Shown here: positions 38,759 to 48,290 of the stretch, in pieces
Layout: every line of letters begins with the position of its first letter
How positions within the stretch are numbered: position 1 is the stretch's first letter
Assembly: GCF_025994315.1 (NCBI RefSeq)
Contig: NZ_BAQE01000032.1
Source of the DNA: Swaminathania salitolerans
Lineage (GTDB): Bacteria; Pseudomonadota; Alphaproteobacteria; Acetobacterales; Acetobacteraceae
Length of the DNA stretch: 64,000 bases
Reading direction: 5' to 3' (one strand)
Program-made: the position numbers and the translations under genes
Notes under the pieces: generated by a model
The model's database searches: none
The model's input: the letters and a program-made list of their open reading frames with translations, nothing else
Told to the model about the DNA's origin: nothing

Positions 38759-41614
38759 TCAGGCTGCCACGTGTTCGGTCGGGCGCGAGCTGTCATCGTC
38801 GCGCAGGGTCGCAAGCAAGGCGCTGCGTATCTCGGCCATGCGCGTCTCCGAGGTCACCTTGGTACCGACCAGATCCCGCACATAGAACACATCGACGGCG
38901 CGCATTCCGTAGGTCGTGATATGGGCGGAGGAGATCTGGAGCGACTGCTCGCTTATGGTCCGGGTAACGTCGTAGAGAAGACCGGGCCGGTCCCTGCCAT
39001 TGATCTCGATGATGGTGTGACGCTCCGAAGCCCTGTTGTCGATGACCACGCGCGAGGGCACATGGATGGCCCTCATCCTGCGGGCAGCGCGCTGGTTGGC
39101 GAGGCGGTCCAGCTCGGCACCGATCGGAAGACGGCTCGAGAGGGCCTGCTCGATCAGGCCGTTGAGACGAGAGAGCTGGAGCGGTGTCTCGAAGGCCCGT
39201 CCATGAGCGTCCTGCACCCAGAACGTATCGAGAGCCATGCCGTCGCTCAGGGTGTGGATACGTGCATCGACGATCGATGCACCGGCCACGGCCAGCCCCC
39301 CCGCGATCTGTGAGAAGAGACCGGAGTGATCGGCGCTCAGGATCGTGATTTCGGTCACGTCGCGCTGGGGAATCGGCGTCGTCTCGATGGTCAGAGGTGC
39401 CTCGTGGGTTTCGGAGTCGAGCACGAGTCTGGCATGTCGCAGATGCGTATCCGCATCGAAACCGAGCCAGTATCCGGCATAGCCCAGCGTGAGGAAATGC
39501 TCTGCCTGCGCGCTTGCGAGTCCCTGTTGCAGGAGGCCGTCGCGCACGAGCTCTTTTGCATGGCTCACCCGCTCGTCGCGCTCGGTCGCGGCCAGACCGC
39601 CCTCCAGCACCTCTGCAACGCGGGTATAAAGCTCACGGAGCAAGGTTGCCTTCCAGGCATTCCAGACATTCGGGCTTACCGCCCGCATATCGGCAATGGT
39701 CAGGATCAGCAGAAGCCGCAGCCGCTCCGGAGACTGGATGATGTCGGCAAGATCGAGAATCGTACGCGGATCGTCGATATCGCGTCGGAATGCGGTCTGG
39801 CTGAGCAGAAGATGATGGAGAATGAGCCAGGAGACCGTCTCGGTTTCCTCGGCGTCGAGACCGAGCTGCGGGCATACATGCTGGGCTACCTCGGCCCCGA
39901 GCACCGAGTGATCTCCGCCACGTCCCTTGGCGACGTCGTGCAGCAGGGTCGCGACATACATCGCCCGACGCGACTGCATGTCGCGCGTCAGATCGTACAC
40001 CAGCGGAATCTCGTCGGCCATCGCACCGGCCTCGATCCGGCCGAGCATGCGCACGGCCTCGATATTGTGCTCGTCCACCGTATAGATGTGATAGGTATCG
40101 AACTGCATCTGACCGACGATGCGGGACCAGTCGGGAAGGAGCGCGCCGAGAAATCCGGTATCGTTGAGAATGGTCAGCCAGTCCGCGCCGCTCGGCCGGC
40201 TGTCCTGCCTGTTCATACGGGTCGGCTGCATGAGCAGCTCGAGAAAGACCTGCATGGTCAGCGGGTCGTCTCGCAGCGAGGCGACACGGCGCTCGTTGCG
40301 TATCAGTTGCTGGATCGCGGTCGGATGCAGCGTGAGGCCGTCACGACAGGCCGCCCGGAGCATGAGCACCATCAGGCGCGGATCGTTATCGAAACATGCC
40401 CGTTCCGCCGGGGCGATCTCGCCGTTGATCAGCCGGAAATGTCGCGCTTCCTGCGTATCGCAGCCTTGCCCTTCATAGGGTGCCTCGCGCGCGGGGCCCT
40501 GAAGCCGCTGCATGATGCCGGGCTCTAGAATGCGGCCGAGACGCATCACTTCGCGCGTCGTCAGGAAATAATGGCGCATGAAGCGCTCGACGCCCTGTTG
40601 GCGCCCATGGCCGGCATAGCCCATGCGACCGCCGATCACGGGCTGGACGTCGAAAGCCAGCCGCTCATCGGCCCGGCCCGCGATGTAATGAAGATGCAGC
40701 CGGATGGTCCAGAGGAAGTTCCAGGCGCGTCGTGCCCTGTTGCCTTCCTGCTCGGTCAGCAATCCGAGCGTTGCAAAAACGGGATCGTTGCCGCGCGTGC
40801 GGATCGCCGGATTGAGCTCATCGCGATCCTGGACGATCCGTGTCATCCAGTTGAGCGTCTGGAGATCGCGCAGCCCTCCGCGTCCCTCCTTGATATTGGG
40901 CTCGACCATATAGGGATTGTCGCCGAAGCGGCGGTGGCGCTGCTCGCGCTCATCGATCTTGTCGTGAATGAAGGAGAGCGCGTTTTCCGCGCCCGCACTG
41001 AAATGGGCGCCGAAACGGGCGAAGAGCGGTTCCGATCCCGCGATGCGTCTGGCATCGAGCAGGGTGGTGCGGATCGTGATATCTTCGCGCGCCGCTTCGA
41101 TACATCCTGCGATCGAGCGCGTGGCATGCCCCACCCGGACCCCCAGATCCCACAGGAAATAGAGCATGTATTCGACCTGGGCGGTCGTATCGGGCGTCAG
41201 GGGCTCGTCGGTCAGGAAAAGAAGATCGATATCGCTGTACGGAGCCAGAAGACCACCCCCGTATCCACCCGTCGCACAGACGCAGAGACCGGATTCCGCA
41301 GCCCCCGTCGTCGCGCGCGCAAGGGCGAAAAGGCTCGAGATTGCTCCGTCCATGAGGCGCGCCAGCGTCGCTGCCGCGGCGATTCCCTTCAGTTGCCGCC
41401 CTTCGAAAAGGCGCCGTATCTCGCCATGATGACGGCCGATATGACGACGGAAGATGCTCACGGCATCCTCGCGGGCAACAGTGCCATCCGGTAGCCGGAC
41501 CCTGTCGAGTGCCGCCGACAGGACTGCGTGCATGTCGCTTTCTTGGAGGGAGATCGGTTCGCGCATCAAGATCCGTCTGTCAGGGGGGCGTGGCTGAAAA
41601 CCCGGAGTTACCAT
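38759..41614 (-). CDS. glnD: PII uridylyltransferase / UMP-removing enzyme
   Basis: 951 residues; nitrogen sensor that uridylylates and deuridylylates PII. Nucleotidyltransferase domain has GGYGGGLLAPYSDIDLLFL, where the usual GRGEL has Gly for Arg. The HD hydrolase domain has LLHDVAKGRGGDHSVLGAE. Two C-terminal ACT domains follow (EITILSADHSGLFSQIAGGL and IIEINGRDRPGLLYDVTRTI). Start is uncertain: ATG 41614 is 2 bases after the mutS stop; ATG 41566 (MREPISLQESD) is an alternative without a clear ribosome site. Transcribed after mutS as one unit. It is 1 base from the end of the convergent TPR gene. Confidence 0.94.
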   Translation of the reverse strand: MVTPGFQPRPPDRRILMREPISLQESDMHAVLSAALDRVRLPDGTVAREDAVSIFRRHIGRHHGEIRRLFEGRQLKGIAAAATLARLMDGAISSLFALARATTGAAESGLCVCATGGYGGGLLAPYSDIDLLFLTDEPLTPDTTAQVEYMLYFLWDLGVRVGHATRSIAGCIEAAREDITIRTTLLDARRIAGSEPLFARFGAHFSAGAENALSFIHDKIDEREQRHRRFGDNPYMVEPNIKEGRGGLRDLQTLNWMTRIVQDRDELNPAIRTRGNDPVFATLGLLTEQEGNRARRAWNFLWTIRLHLHYIAGRADERLAFDVQPVIGGRMGYAGHGRQQGVERFMRHYFLTTREVMRLGRILEPGIMQRLQGPAREAPYEGQGCDTQEARHFRLINGEIAPAERACFDNDPRLMVLMLRAACRDGLTLHPTAIQQLIRNERRVASLRDDPLTMQVFLELLMQPTRMNRQDSRPSGADWLTILNDTGFLGALLPDWSRIVGQMQFDTYHIYTVDEHNIEAVRMLGRIEAGAMADEIPLVYDLTRDMQSRRAMYVATLLHDVAKGRGGDHSVLGAEVAQHVCPQLGLDAEETETVSWLILHHLLLSQTAFRRDIDDPRTILDLADIIQSPERLRLLLILTIADMRAVSPNVWNAWKATLLRELYTRVAEVLEGGLAATERDERVSHAKELVRDGLLQQGLASAQAEHFLTLGYAGYWLGFDADTHLRHARLVLDSETHEAPLTIETTPIPQRDVTEITILSADHSGLFSQIAGGLAVAGASIVDARIHTLSDGMALDTFWVQDAHGRAFETPLQLSRLNGLIEQALSSRLPIGAELDRLANQRAARRMRAIHVPSRVVIDNRASERHTIIEINGRDRPGLLYDVTRTISEQSLQISSAHITTYGMRAVDVFYVRDLVGTKVTSETRMAEIRSALLATLRDDDSSRPTEHVAA

Positions 41615-41616
41615 TC

Positions 41617-44277
41617 TCAGGTCAAATCGTTCTTTGTTTCAAGCGCAAGTTTGCGCAGGGCATACAGCGTCTCCAGCGCAGCCTTCGGCGAGAGCGTGTC
41701 CGGATCCAGCGCCTCGAGCGCCTCGCGCAGCGCATCGCGGCACATCTCCTGCGGTGCGCCCGCTGCCGCGTCTGCCGTCTCGAACAGGGGCAGGGCAGGG
41801 ATAGCATGGCTCTGGTCGCGCTCGAGCGCTGCCAGCAGGCGCGTCGCACGCCGGACCACCGGCAGGGGCACGCCGGCAAGCTGGGCGACATGAACGCCCC
41901 AGCTTCGTCGTGCGGAGCCTTTGCGTACCTCGTGCTGGAACACCACCTGACCCTGCCATTCCCTGACCGCCATGGTGTAGGGCGTCAGGCGCGGCATGGA
42001 ATCCGACAGGCTGCACAATTCATGGAAATGGGTCGCGAAGATCGTTCGCGACCCGAGCTGGGAATGCAGGGCCTCGAGCGTGGCCCAGGCGATGGCCAGA
42101 CCGTCGAGTGTCGAGGTGCCGCGCCCGATCTCGTCGACGACCACGAGCGAACGCGGTCCGGCCTGACGCAATATCGCGGCCGTTTCGGTCATTTCCACCA
42201 TGAAGGTAGAGCGTCCGCGCGCCAGATCGTCCGCCGCACCGACACGGGAGAACAGCCGGTCCACGATTCCGATCCGTGCCCGGGCGGCGGGGACCGGCAG
42301 CCCGGCCTGCGCCAGGATCACGGCAAGAGCCGTCTGGCGCAGGAAGGTGGATTTTCCGGCCATGTTCGGGCCCGTGAGCAGCATCACGCGGCTCTCGGGC
42401 TGGAGGGCGCAGTCATTGGGAATGAAGCGGGCCGATTTGCCGAGTGCCGCCTCCACCACGGGATGGCGACAGGCTTCGAGCACGAAATCCTGTTCCCCGG
42501 TCATTTCCGGGCTGCACCACGAGCCGTCCCTGGCGAGGCGGGCCGCGCTCGTCAGGACGTCGGTCATGGCAAAGAGCGCGGCGAGCTCGGGCAGGGCCGG
42601 ATGCGCCACGCACTCGGCCACGAGTGCGGCAAAGAGGCGCCGCTCGAGAAGGGCAGCCCGCTCGGCTGCCTCGGCAATGGCGCGGTCGAGTCCGAGCAGC
42701 TCGTCCGTCGTGAATCGGACGAGGCTCGCGGTTCCCTGCCGGAACGTGAGCTCGGGCCGCTCGCGCAGCTTTGCGCCATGCAGGGCGGAAGTCTCGATGA
42801 TATAGCCGAGCTGGGCGTGATGGCGGATCTTCAGCGTGGCAATGTTGTAGTGATCGGCATAACGCTGCTGCAATGCGGCAAGGGTGCGCTTGCTGTCGTC
42901 GCGCAGGCTCCGGCAATGATCGAGATCGGGATCGTAGCCGGTGGCGATGGCACCCCCGTCCTCGATCCGGGCGGGCAGGGAATCCGCCAGGGCCTTCTCG
43001 AGCGTGCCGAGCAGGGTATCGGCCCGACCGTAAAGGCCTGAAAAAAGCGTACGGATCAGCGCGGGCGTCTCGGCCGAGCAGAGCGGCTCGAGGATTTCCA
43101 CGAGCAGATCGGCATTTTGCAGACCGTCCCTGATCGCAGCGAGATCGCGCGGCAACCCGCGTCCTGCCGAAAGCCGCCCCAGAGCCCGGGCGAGATCCGG
43201 GCAGTGCTTAAGCAGCGGAACGAGCCGGTCGATCAGCCCGGGCTGGCTCCCGATCCAGCGCCAGCCATCCTGACGGTCCCGGATGAGAGCCACATCGGTG
43301 GAGGGGGCCGCGATCCACTGGGACAGCAGGCGCTGCCCCGCCGCCGAGGATGTGCGATCGACCGAGGCGAGCAGGGTATGGGTGGTCGTGCCGTCGCGGG
43401 CGAGCACCAGATCGAGGCTCGCGCGCGTGGCGGGATCCAGTCCGAGCGTACCGGCTTCGCCACGCCGCAGGGGGCGTGCGATGCGCGGCATGGCGCCCGC
43501 CTGACTGCGGCGCACATAATCCAGCACCATCGCACCGGCACGGATTTCCTCATCGTCGAAATCGCCGAGCACCGAGACCTGCGCGACCTCGAAGGCCTGG
43601 GCCATGCGCTGTTTCGCGACGTCCTGACGCGGCACCGCGACATTGGGTGCGACCCGCGCCGCGAAGGGGCCGGGAACGATCGCCGGACTGGCGAGGATCT
43701 CGGAAGGATCGAGCTGTGCGAGGATTTCCTCGACATGGTCGGGGCCGACGCAGGCGGTCTCGAAGGAGCCCGTCGAGATGTCGATCCAGGCGACACCGAT
43801 ACAGGCCTCGCCCTTACCCGGTTTCTTCGGCGAAGAGAGCGCGAGAAGAAGGTTCTGCCGCCCGGCTTCGAGCAACTCGTCTTCGGTAAGCGTTCCCGGC
43901 GTCACCAGACGGACGATCGCGCGTGCGAGCGGTCCTTTCTGGGGGGGCTCTCCCGGCTTTCTGGGCAGTTCCGTCTGCTCGGCAACGGCTACGCGAAACC
44001 CCCTGCGGATGAGCCGGGCGAGATAGGCCGGTGCTGCCGCAACCGGAACGCCGCACATCGGAATCGGCAGGTCGTTGTGTTTGCCGCGGGTAGTGAGGCT
44101 GATATCGAGGGCCATGGATGCGGTTTCCGCATCGGCAAAAAACAGCTCGTAGAAATCGCCCATGCGGAAGAAGAGCAGGGCATCGGGCTCCTGGGCCTTG
44201 AGCGCGAACCACTGCGCCATGGCCGGGGTGGCGCCCTCAGCCGACGGGATCAGGCCCGTGATCGCCGGTGTGGTCAT
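41617..44277 (-). CDS. mutS: DNA mismatch repair protein MutS
   Basis: 886 residues; recognises mismatches. The mismatch-reading Phe-x-Glu is in LFFRMGDFYELFFADAET near residue 40. The ATPase has Walker A LLTGPNMAGKSTFLRQTAL and the DEIGRGTSTLDGLAIAWAT Walker B/signature region. Full-length MutS1; the C-terminal beta-clamp tail seems short. Followed by glnD after 2 bases. Confidence 0.97.
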   Translation of the reverse strand: MTTPAITGLIPSAEGATPAMAQWFALKAQEPDALLFFRMGDFYELFFADAETASMALDISLTTRGKHNDLPIPMCGVPVAAAPAYLARLIRRGFRVAVAEQTELPRKPGEPPQKGPLARAIVRLVTPGTLTEDELLEAGRQNLLLALSSPKKPGKGEACIGVAWIDISTGSFETACVGPDHVEEILAQLDPSEILASPAIVPGPFAARVAPNVAVPRQDVAKQRMAQAFEVAQVSVLGDFDDEEIRAGAMVLDYVRRSQAGAMPRIARPLRRGEAGTLGLDPATRASLDLVLARDGTTTHTLLASVDRTSSAAGQRLLSQWIAAPSTDVALIRDRQDGWRWIGSQPGLIDRLVPLLKHCPDLARALGRLSAGRGLPRDLAAIRDGLQNADLLVEILEPLCSAETPALIRTLFSGLYGRADTLLGTLEKALADSLPARIEDGGAIATGYDPDLDHCRSLRDDSKRTLAALQQRYADHYNIATLKIRHHAQLGYIIETSALHGAKLRERPELTFRQGTASLVRFTTDELLGLDRAIAEAAERAALLERRLFAALVAECVAHPALPELAALFAMTDVLTSAARLARDGSWCSPEMTGEQDFVLEACRHPVVEAALGKSARFIPNDCALQPESRVMLLTGPNMAGKSTFLRQTALAVILAQAGLPVPAARARIGIVDRLFSRVGAADDLARGRSTFMVEMTETAAILRQAGPRSLVVVDEIGRGTSTLDGLAIAWATLEALHSQLGSRTIFATHFHELCSLSDSMPRLTPYTMAVREWQGQVVFQHEVRKGSARRSWGVHVAQLAGVPLPVVRRATRLLAALERDQSHAIPALPLFETADAAAGAPQEMCRDALREALEALDPDTLSPKAALETLYALRKLALETKNDLT

Positions 44278-44406
44278 CGATGAGAAATCCGCAGCATGAG
44301 GCTCTTATCTAGTCTTCTCCCGGAACTCTGTGAACAACAAGTTAAGGGTATGCTGCGATTGGGCCATGCATGATGGCCTTTATGCAACGCTTCGGCGCGT
44401 CCCGGT

Positions 44407-46065
44407 TCAGGCTCTGTCCTGGCTGCCAGAGCCGGAGCCAGAGCCGGAGCCGGAGCCGGAGCCGGAGCCAGAGCCAGAGCCAGAGCCACTGCCTGTGCCA
44501 GAGTCGGCGCCGGACCTGCCGCGATTGCGTTTCAGGACCCTTCTGACCAGCTGGTCCGGTCGCGCCACGCCAAGCCCCCAGAGGGCAGCGAGATAGATGA
44601 CGCCTGCGAGGCTCATGAGGAAGGCAAGCATCGCCGCGCGGGCGACGCCATGCCAGATCACGAGTCCGGGCGCCAGAAGGCGCGTCAGGCACCAGACGGC
44701 AAACGCCATGACCAGAGCGGCCAGCGCGATGCGGGCCAGCCGTCCGAGCAGCGCGCGGTCGGGCTGGAACATGCCCCGCCTGTGCAGAATGACCCCGAGC
44801 AGGGCGAGATTGACGGCAGCGGCCAGCGAGCTTGCGAGCGGAGGGCCGATATGCGCGAGAGGACGATAGAGCAGGAGGTTGAGGACGAGGTTCAGCGCCA
44901 GCGTGACGAGGCCGATTCTTACCGGCGTCCGCGTGTCGCCCTGCGCGAAGAAGCCGGGTGCGAAAACCTTGACGAGAACGAAGGCGGGCAGGCCGAGCGC
45001 GTAGGCGCGCAGCGAGCCCGCCGATGCCAGGGCATCCTCGACCGAGAATTTTCCGTAGCCGAAAAGGGTTGCCATGATTTCGGGCGCCAGGGCGAGCAGG
45101 CCGAGACAGGCGGGAAGCGTCAGGATGGACGCGTAATCGAGGGCCCTGTTAAGGGTTTCGCGCGCCGCTTGGGGGTCGTTCGTCTCGATATGCCGGGTCA
45201 GGATCGGCAGGAGCGTCGTACCCGCTGCGGCACCGAGAACGCCCAGCGGCAGCTGATTGACGCGATCGGCGAAATAGATCCACGAAATCGATCCGGCCGG
45301 AAGGAAGGACGAGATGATCGTATCGACCGTAAGGTTGAGCTGCGTTGCGCCAGAGCCCAGAAGTCCCGGCCACAGACGGTTGAGCATATTGCGCATGTCT
45401 GTCGTCAGCCGCGGCCGGGGGAGGGTGAGCCGAAGTCCCGCCCGCCGGACAGCCCAGAGGAGAAGGCCGAGCTGGGCGAAACCGGAAAGCGTGATTCCCC
45501 AGGCGGCGCAGGTGACCGTATCCCCGAAGACGCAGGCGCCAAGCACGATCGCTGCGATGCCCACCACGTTGAAGGAAACATAGGCACCGGCTGCCATTGC
45601 AAAGCGATGCATCCCGTTGAGCACGCCTGCAACGACCGCTGCGAGACAGATGAGGAGAAGATAGGGAAAGGTGATGCGCGCAAGCGGAACCGCCAGCTCG
45701 AAACGCCCGCCTCCGGGCGAGAAGCCCATACCGATCACGCTGATCAGGGAGGGCATGAAGATCTCGCCGAGAATCGTCAGCAGGAGCAGCCAGGCCCCGA
45801 GACAGCTCAGGACCTGGGAGGCAAAGCGCGCTGCCTCGTCTTCGCCCCTGTGAGTCAGCCTTTCCGTGAAGAGCGGCACGAAAGCGGCGCTGAGCGCGCC
45901 CTCGCCGAACAATCTGCGAAACATGTTCGGCAGTCGGAACGCGATCTGGTAGGCGTCCTGAACGGGCCCTGCGCCCAGAAAAGCGGCCAGGAGCTGATCG
46001 CGGATCAGACCGAGCACGCGCGACATCATCGTCCATCCACCGACCGTGATCAGGTTCCGCAGCAT
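44407..46065 (-). CDS. murJ: Lipid II flippase MurJ with Ser-Gly tail
   Basis: 552 residues; moves lipid II across the inner membrane for peptidoglycan synthesis (MOP superfamily, about 14 TM helices). Features: SRVLGLIRDQLLAAFLGAGP near the start, FRRLFGEGALSAAFVPLFTE, and SWIYFADRVNQLPLGVLGAA, the MurJ/MviN signature with conserved charged residues in the cavity. The last ~30 residues are (SG)n, generated by a hexanucleotide microsatellite, and are absent from the usual family. Monocistronic; no homolog of this tail is expected to be functional. Confidence 0.95.
   Translation of the reverse strand: MLRNLITVGGWTMMSRVLGLIRDQLLAAFLGAGPVQDAYQIAFRLPNMFRRLFGEGALSAAFVPLFTERLTHRGEDEAARFASQVLSCLGAWLLLLTILGEIFMPSLISVIGMGFSPGGGRFELAVPLARITFPYLLLICLAAVVAGVLNGMHRFAMAAGAYVSFNVVGIAAIVLGACVFGDTVTCAAWGITLSGFAQLGLLLWAVRRAGLRLTLPRPRLTTDMRNMLNRLWPGLLGSGATQLNLTVDTIISSFLPAGSISWIYFADRVNQLPLGVLGAAAGTTLLPILTRHIETNDPQAARETLNRALDYASILTLPACLGLLALAPEIMATLFGYGKFSVEDALASAGSLRAYALGLPAFVLVKVFAPGFFAQGDTRTPVRIGLVTLALNLVLNLLLYRPLAHIGPPLASSLAAAVNLALLGVILHRRGMFQPDRALLGRLARIALAALVMAFAVWCLTRLLAPGLVIWHGVARAAMLAFLMSLAGVIYLAALWGLGVARPDQLVRRVLKRNRGRSGADSGTGSGSGSGSGSGSGSGSGSGSGSGSQDRA
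44425..44484. repeat. Hexanucleotide array in murJ C-terminus
   Basis: Ten consecutive 6-bp units, GCCAGA or GCCGGA, encode Ser-Gly on the minus strand. The units alternate irregularly, so they have expanded and then drifted at the synonymous Ser codon. Copy-number change stays in frame. Confidence 0.9.
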
Positions 46066-46378
46066 TCAGTTATCCAGTTTTCGGGCATCCCGTTTCCGGG
46101 GCGGGGCCAGTTTCCAGCAGGGGCCAGTTTCCATCCGGCCAGTTTCCATCCGGTCAGTTTCCATCCTGTTCCGGGTCGCGTCGGAAGCCAGCCGCCAAGG
46201 GCGCTGTTTAGCCACAAGATGCGCCCGGACGCCACCCGTGCGCTTTCCTTGTCGGAGGAGCTTTGCTTGTCGGGCGTCTCTTTCTTCGGGCGCGCTCCTG
46301 TGGTCCCCGCCCGGAGGGAGGGGGCAAAGGCGTTCCCCGCGCGATCCGATCCGGAAAAAAAACCGGCGCGTGCGAAGC
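46066..46378. other. Intergenic spacer between murJ and gpx with 15-bp array
   Basis: No gene seen in these 313 bases. The left third holds the GGCCAGTTTCCATCC array; further right are GC-rich segments and a short A-run (GGAAAAAAAACCGG, near 46352). It contains the murJ promoter. Confidence 0.5.
46105..46166. repeat. 15-bp tandem repeat upstream of murJ
   Basis: The unit GGCCAGTTTCCATCC starts at 46105 (variant), 46122, 46137 and 46152 (GGTC). The first unit has diverged and its spacing is 17. It lies 40-100 bases upstream of the murJ start, where it could space promoter elements. Confidence 0.85.
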
Positions 46379-46867
46379 TCAGCGATCCATCAGGGCGCGC
46401 TGGATGACTTTCTTCATACGCGGTGAGTCGGGCGAGGTGAGCGGGGTGAACCAGTCGACGAGCTTTCCCTCGCGCGAGACGACATATTTGTAGAAATTCC
46501 AGCGCGGACGCGAAAGCATGCCGCCCTCGCGTGCGAGCCAGCGGAAGAGCGGCGTGGCGGCGGGACCCTTTACGACCGATTTCGCTGCCATGGGGAAACT
46601 GACGCCATAATTGCGCGAGCAGCTCTGTTCGATCTCCGAGGCCGTTCCGGGTTCCTGCTGCCCGAAATCGTTGCTCGGCACCCCCAGAACGACGAGGCCG
46701 TCCTTGGCGTACCGGCTCCACAGATGTTGCAGACCCTCATATTGCGGCGTGAACCCGCATTTGGATGCGGTGTTGGCGATCAGGACGACTTTTCCCCTGA
46801 ATTCGGAAAGCGGAATCGTGCCCGTACCGAGGGCGGGAATCTCGAGATCGTAGAAACCGGTGGTCAT
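46379..46867 (-). CDS. gpx: Glutathione peroxidase family peroxidase
   Basis: 162 residues; thiol peroxidase reducing hydroperoxides. The peroxidatic Cys is in NTASKCGFTPQYEGLQ (Cys replaces selenocysteine), with the Gln in VLGVPSNDFGQQEPGT and the WNFYKYVV region near the C-terminus. Cytosolic. Named from family only; glutathione or thioredoxin may be the reductant. A glutathione synthetase gene occurs in the same window. Confidence 0.92.
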   Translation of the reverse strand: MTTGFYDLEIPALGTGTIPLSEFRGKVVLIANTASKCGFTPQYEGLQHLWSRYAKDGLVVLGVPSNDFGQQEPGTASEIEQSCSRNYGVSFPMAAKSVVKGPAATPLFRWLAREGGMLSRPRWNFYKYVVSREGKLVDWFTPLTSPDSPRMKKVIQRALMDR

Positions 46868-47003
46868 GATACCTCGTCAGGGATATGAGCTGCGGGCGTG
46901 CGGCTGCGCCTGTGACATCGCATGTCCGACACTATGTGGCTTTGCGCTGGACACCGCGCAAGCATCTTGACAGAGTATGCCTCCTTGTTGCCTCGGAGAA
47001 ACA

Positions 47004-48263
47004 ATGTCCATATCGCTGCGCGGCGTGGCCGGAATCGCGGTGCTGATCGCGCTCGGTGTTCTCTTTTCCTCGAACCGCAAGGCCATCGACAAGCGACAGA
47101 TCGCAACGGCTCTGGCGCTTCAATGCGGCATTGGTGCTCTCGCCCTCTTCGTTCCCTGGGGGCGTCGTGTTTTCGGAGCGCTGGCCGATGGGGTGGGCGC
47201 TGTTCTCTCCTATGGCTCGGTCGGCACGCATTTCCTGTTCGGCGGGCTCGCAGGGCCTAGAATGCAGGCGCTTTTCGGACAGGACGGCTTCGTGTTCGCC
47301 TTCCAGGTCCTTCCTGCGATCGTCTATGTCTCGGCTCTGATCGCGCTGCTCTATCATCTCGGCGTCATGCAATTCGTGGCCCGCCTCGTCGGGCTGGGCG
47401 TCCGCCGCCTTCTCGGCACCACCGCGATCGAGTCCTTCTCCTCCGTCATGACGGTCTTTCTCGGGCAGAGCGAGATGCCGGTCGTCCTGCGGCCCTATGT
47501 CGGACAGCTGCGACGCGCCGAGCTCTTCACGATCATGAGTTCCGGGACGGCGTCCGTATCGGGTTCGGTTCTCGCGGGCTATGCAGGGCTCGGGGTTCCG
47601 ATGCCCTATCTGCTCGCCGCGTCGTTCATGGCGATCCCCGGGGGGCTCCTTTTTGCCAAGCTTCTCTGGCCGACGCCGGAAATGGCAGGGGTGCGCGAGA
47701 AAATGCCCGATGCCGTGGTCGAAAGCGCCGGGATTTTCGATGCCCTCGCCGAAGGGGCAATGAGCGGCGCGCGTGTCGCCTTTGCTGTCGGCGCGGTTCT
47801 GGTGGCGTTCGTCGGCCTGACCGCGCTCCTCGATGGCTGCCTCCATGGTATCGAGCACCGTTTCGGGCTCGCGGGAGGAAGCGGTCACGCCCCCGGCCTT
47901 TCGGAGGTTTTCGGCTTCGTCATGGCGCCGATCGCCTGGCTGATCGGCATTCCCTGGAGCGAGTGCAGCGCGGTCGGCGCTCTGCTTGGTCAGAAGATCG
48001 CCTTCAACGAATTCGTCGCCTATGCGAGCCTTTCTCCGATGATCCACGCCCATGCGCTTTCGGGCCATAGTCTTGCGATTGTCTCGGTCGCCCTGTGCGG
48101 TTTTTCCAATTTTTCCAGCATCGGTATTCTCATCGGCGGCTTCGGGAGCGTGTCGCCCGGGCGCCGGGCGGAGATTGCGACGATCGCACCGCGCTGCGTC
48201 ATCGCGGGAACGCTGTCCAATCTGACCAGCGCCGCGATCACGGGACTGTTTGTTTCGGGATGA
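47004..48263 (+). CDS. Concentrative nucleoside transporter (NupC/CNT family)
   Basis: 419 residues, about ten hydrophobic segments. CNT signatures: LPAIVYVSALIALLYHLGVM, GQSEMPVVLRPYVGQLRRAEL with the substrate-binding Glu, SGTASVSGSVLAGYAG, and IPWSECSAVGALLGQKIAFN with the second Glu. The start at 47004 follows GGAGAAACA, giving a 5-base spacing; an ATG-like frame is open 9 codons earlier. Moves nucleosides with a proton or sodium gradient. Amn (AMP nucleosidase) at the start of the window uses related metabolites but is far away. Confidence 0.9.
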   Translation: MSISLRGVAGIAVLIALGVLFSSNRKAIDKRQIATALALQCGIGALALFVPWGRRVFGALADGVGAVLSYGSVGTHFLFGGLAGPRMQALFGQDGFVFAFQVLPAIVYVSALIALLYHLGVMQFVARLVGLGVRRLLGTTAIESFSSVMTVFLGQSEMPVVLRPYVGQLRRAELFTIMSSGTASVSGSVLAGYAGLGVPMPYLLAASFMAIPGGLLFAKLLWPTPEMAGVREKMPDAVVESAGIFDALAEGAMSGARVAFAVGAVLVAFVGLTALLDGCLHGIEHRFGLAGGSGHAPGLSEVFGFVMAPIAWLIGIPWSECSAVGALLGQKIAFNEFVAYASLSPMIHAHALSGHSLAIVSVALCGFSNFSSIGILIGGFGSVSPGRRAEIATIAPRCVIAGTLSNLTSAAITGLFVSG

Positions 48264-48290
48264 TGCGGCGCGTAGCGAGATCTGACCGGC

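Noticed and set aside
44330..44596. Plus-strand frame of repeated Pro-Glu over the murJ end
   Set aside because: It is the complement of the Ser-Gly microsatellite; murJ explains the region.
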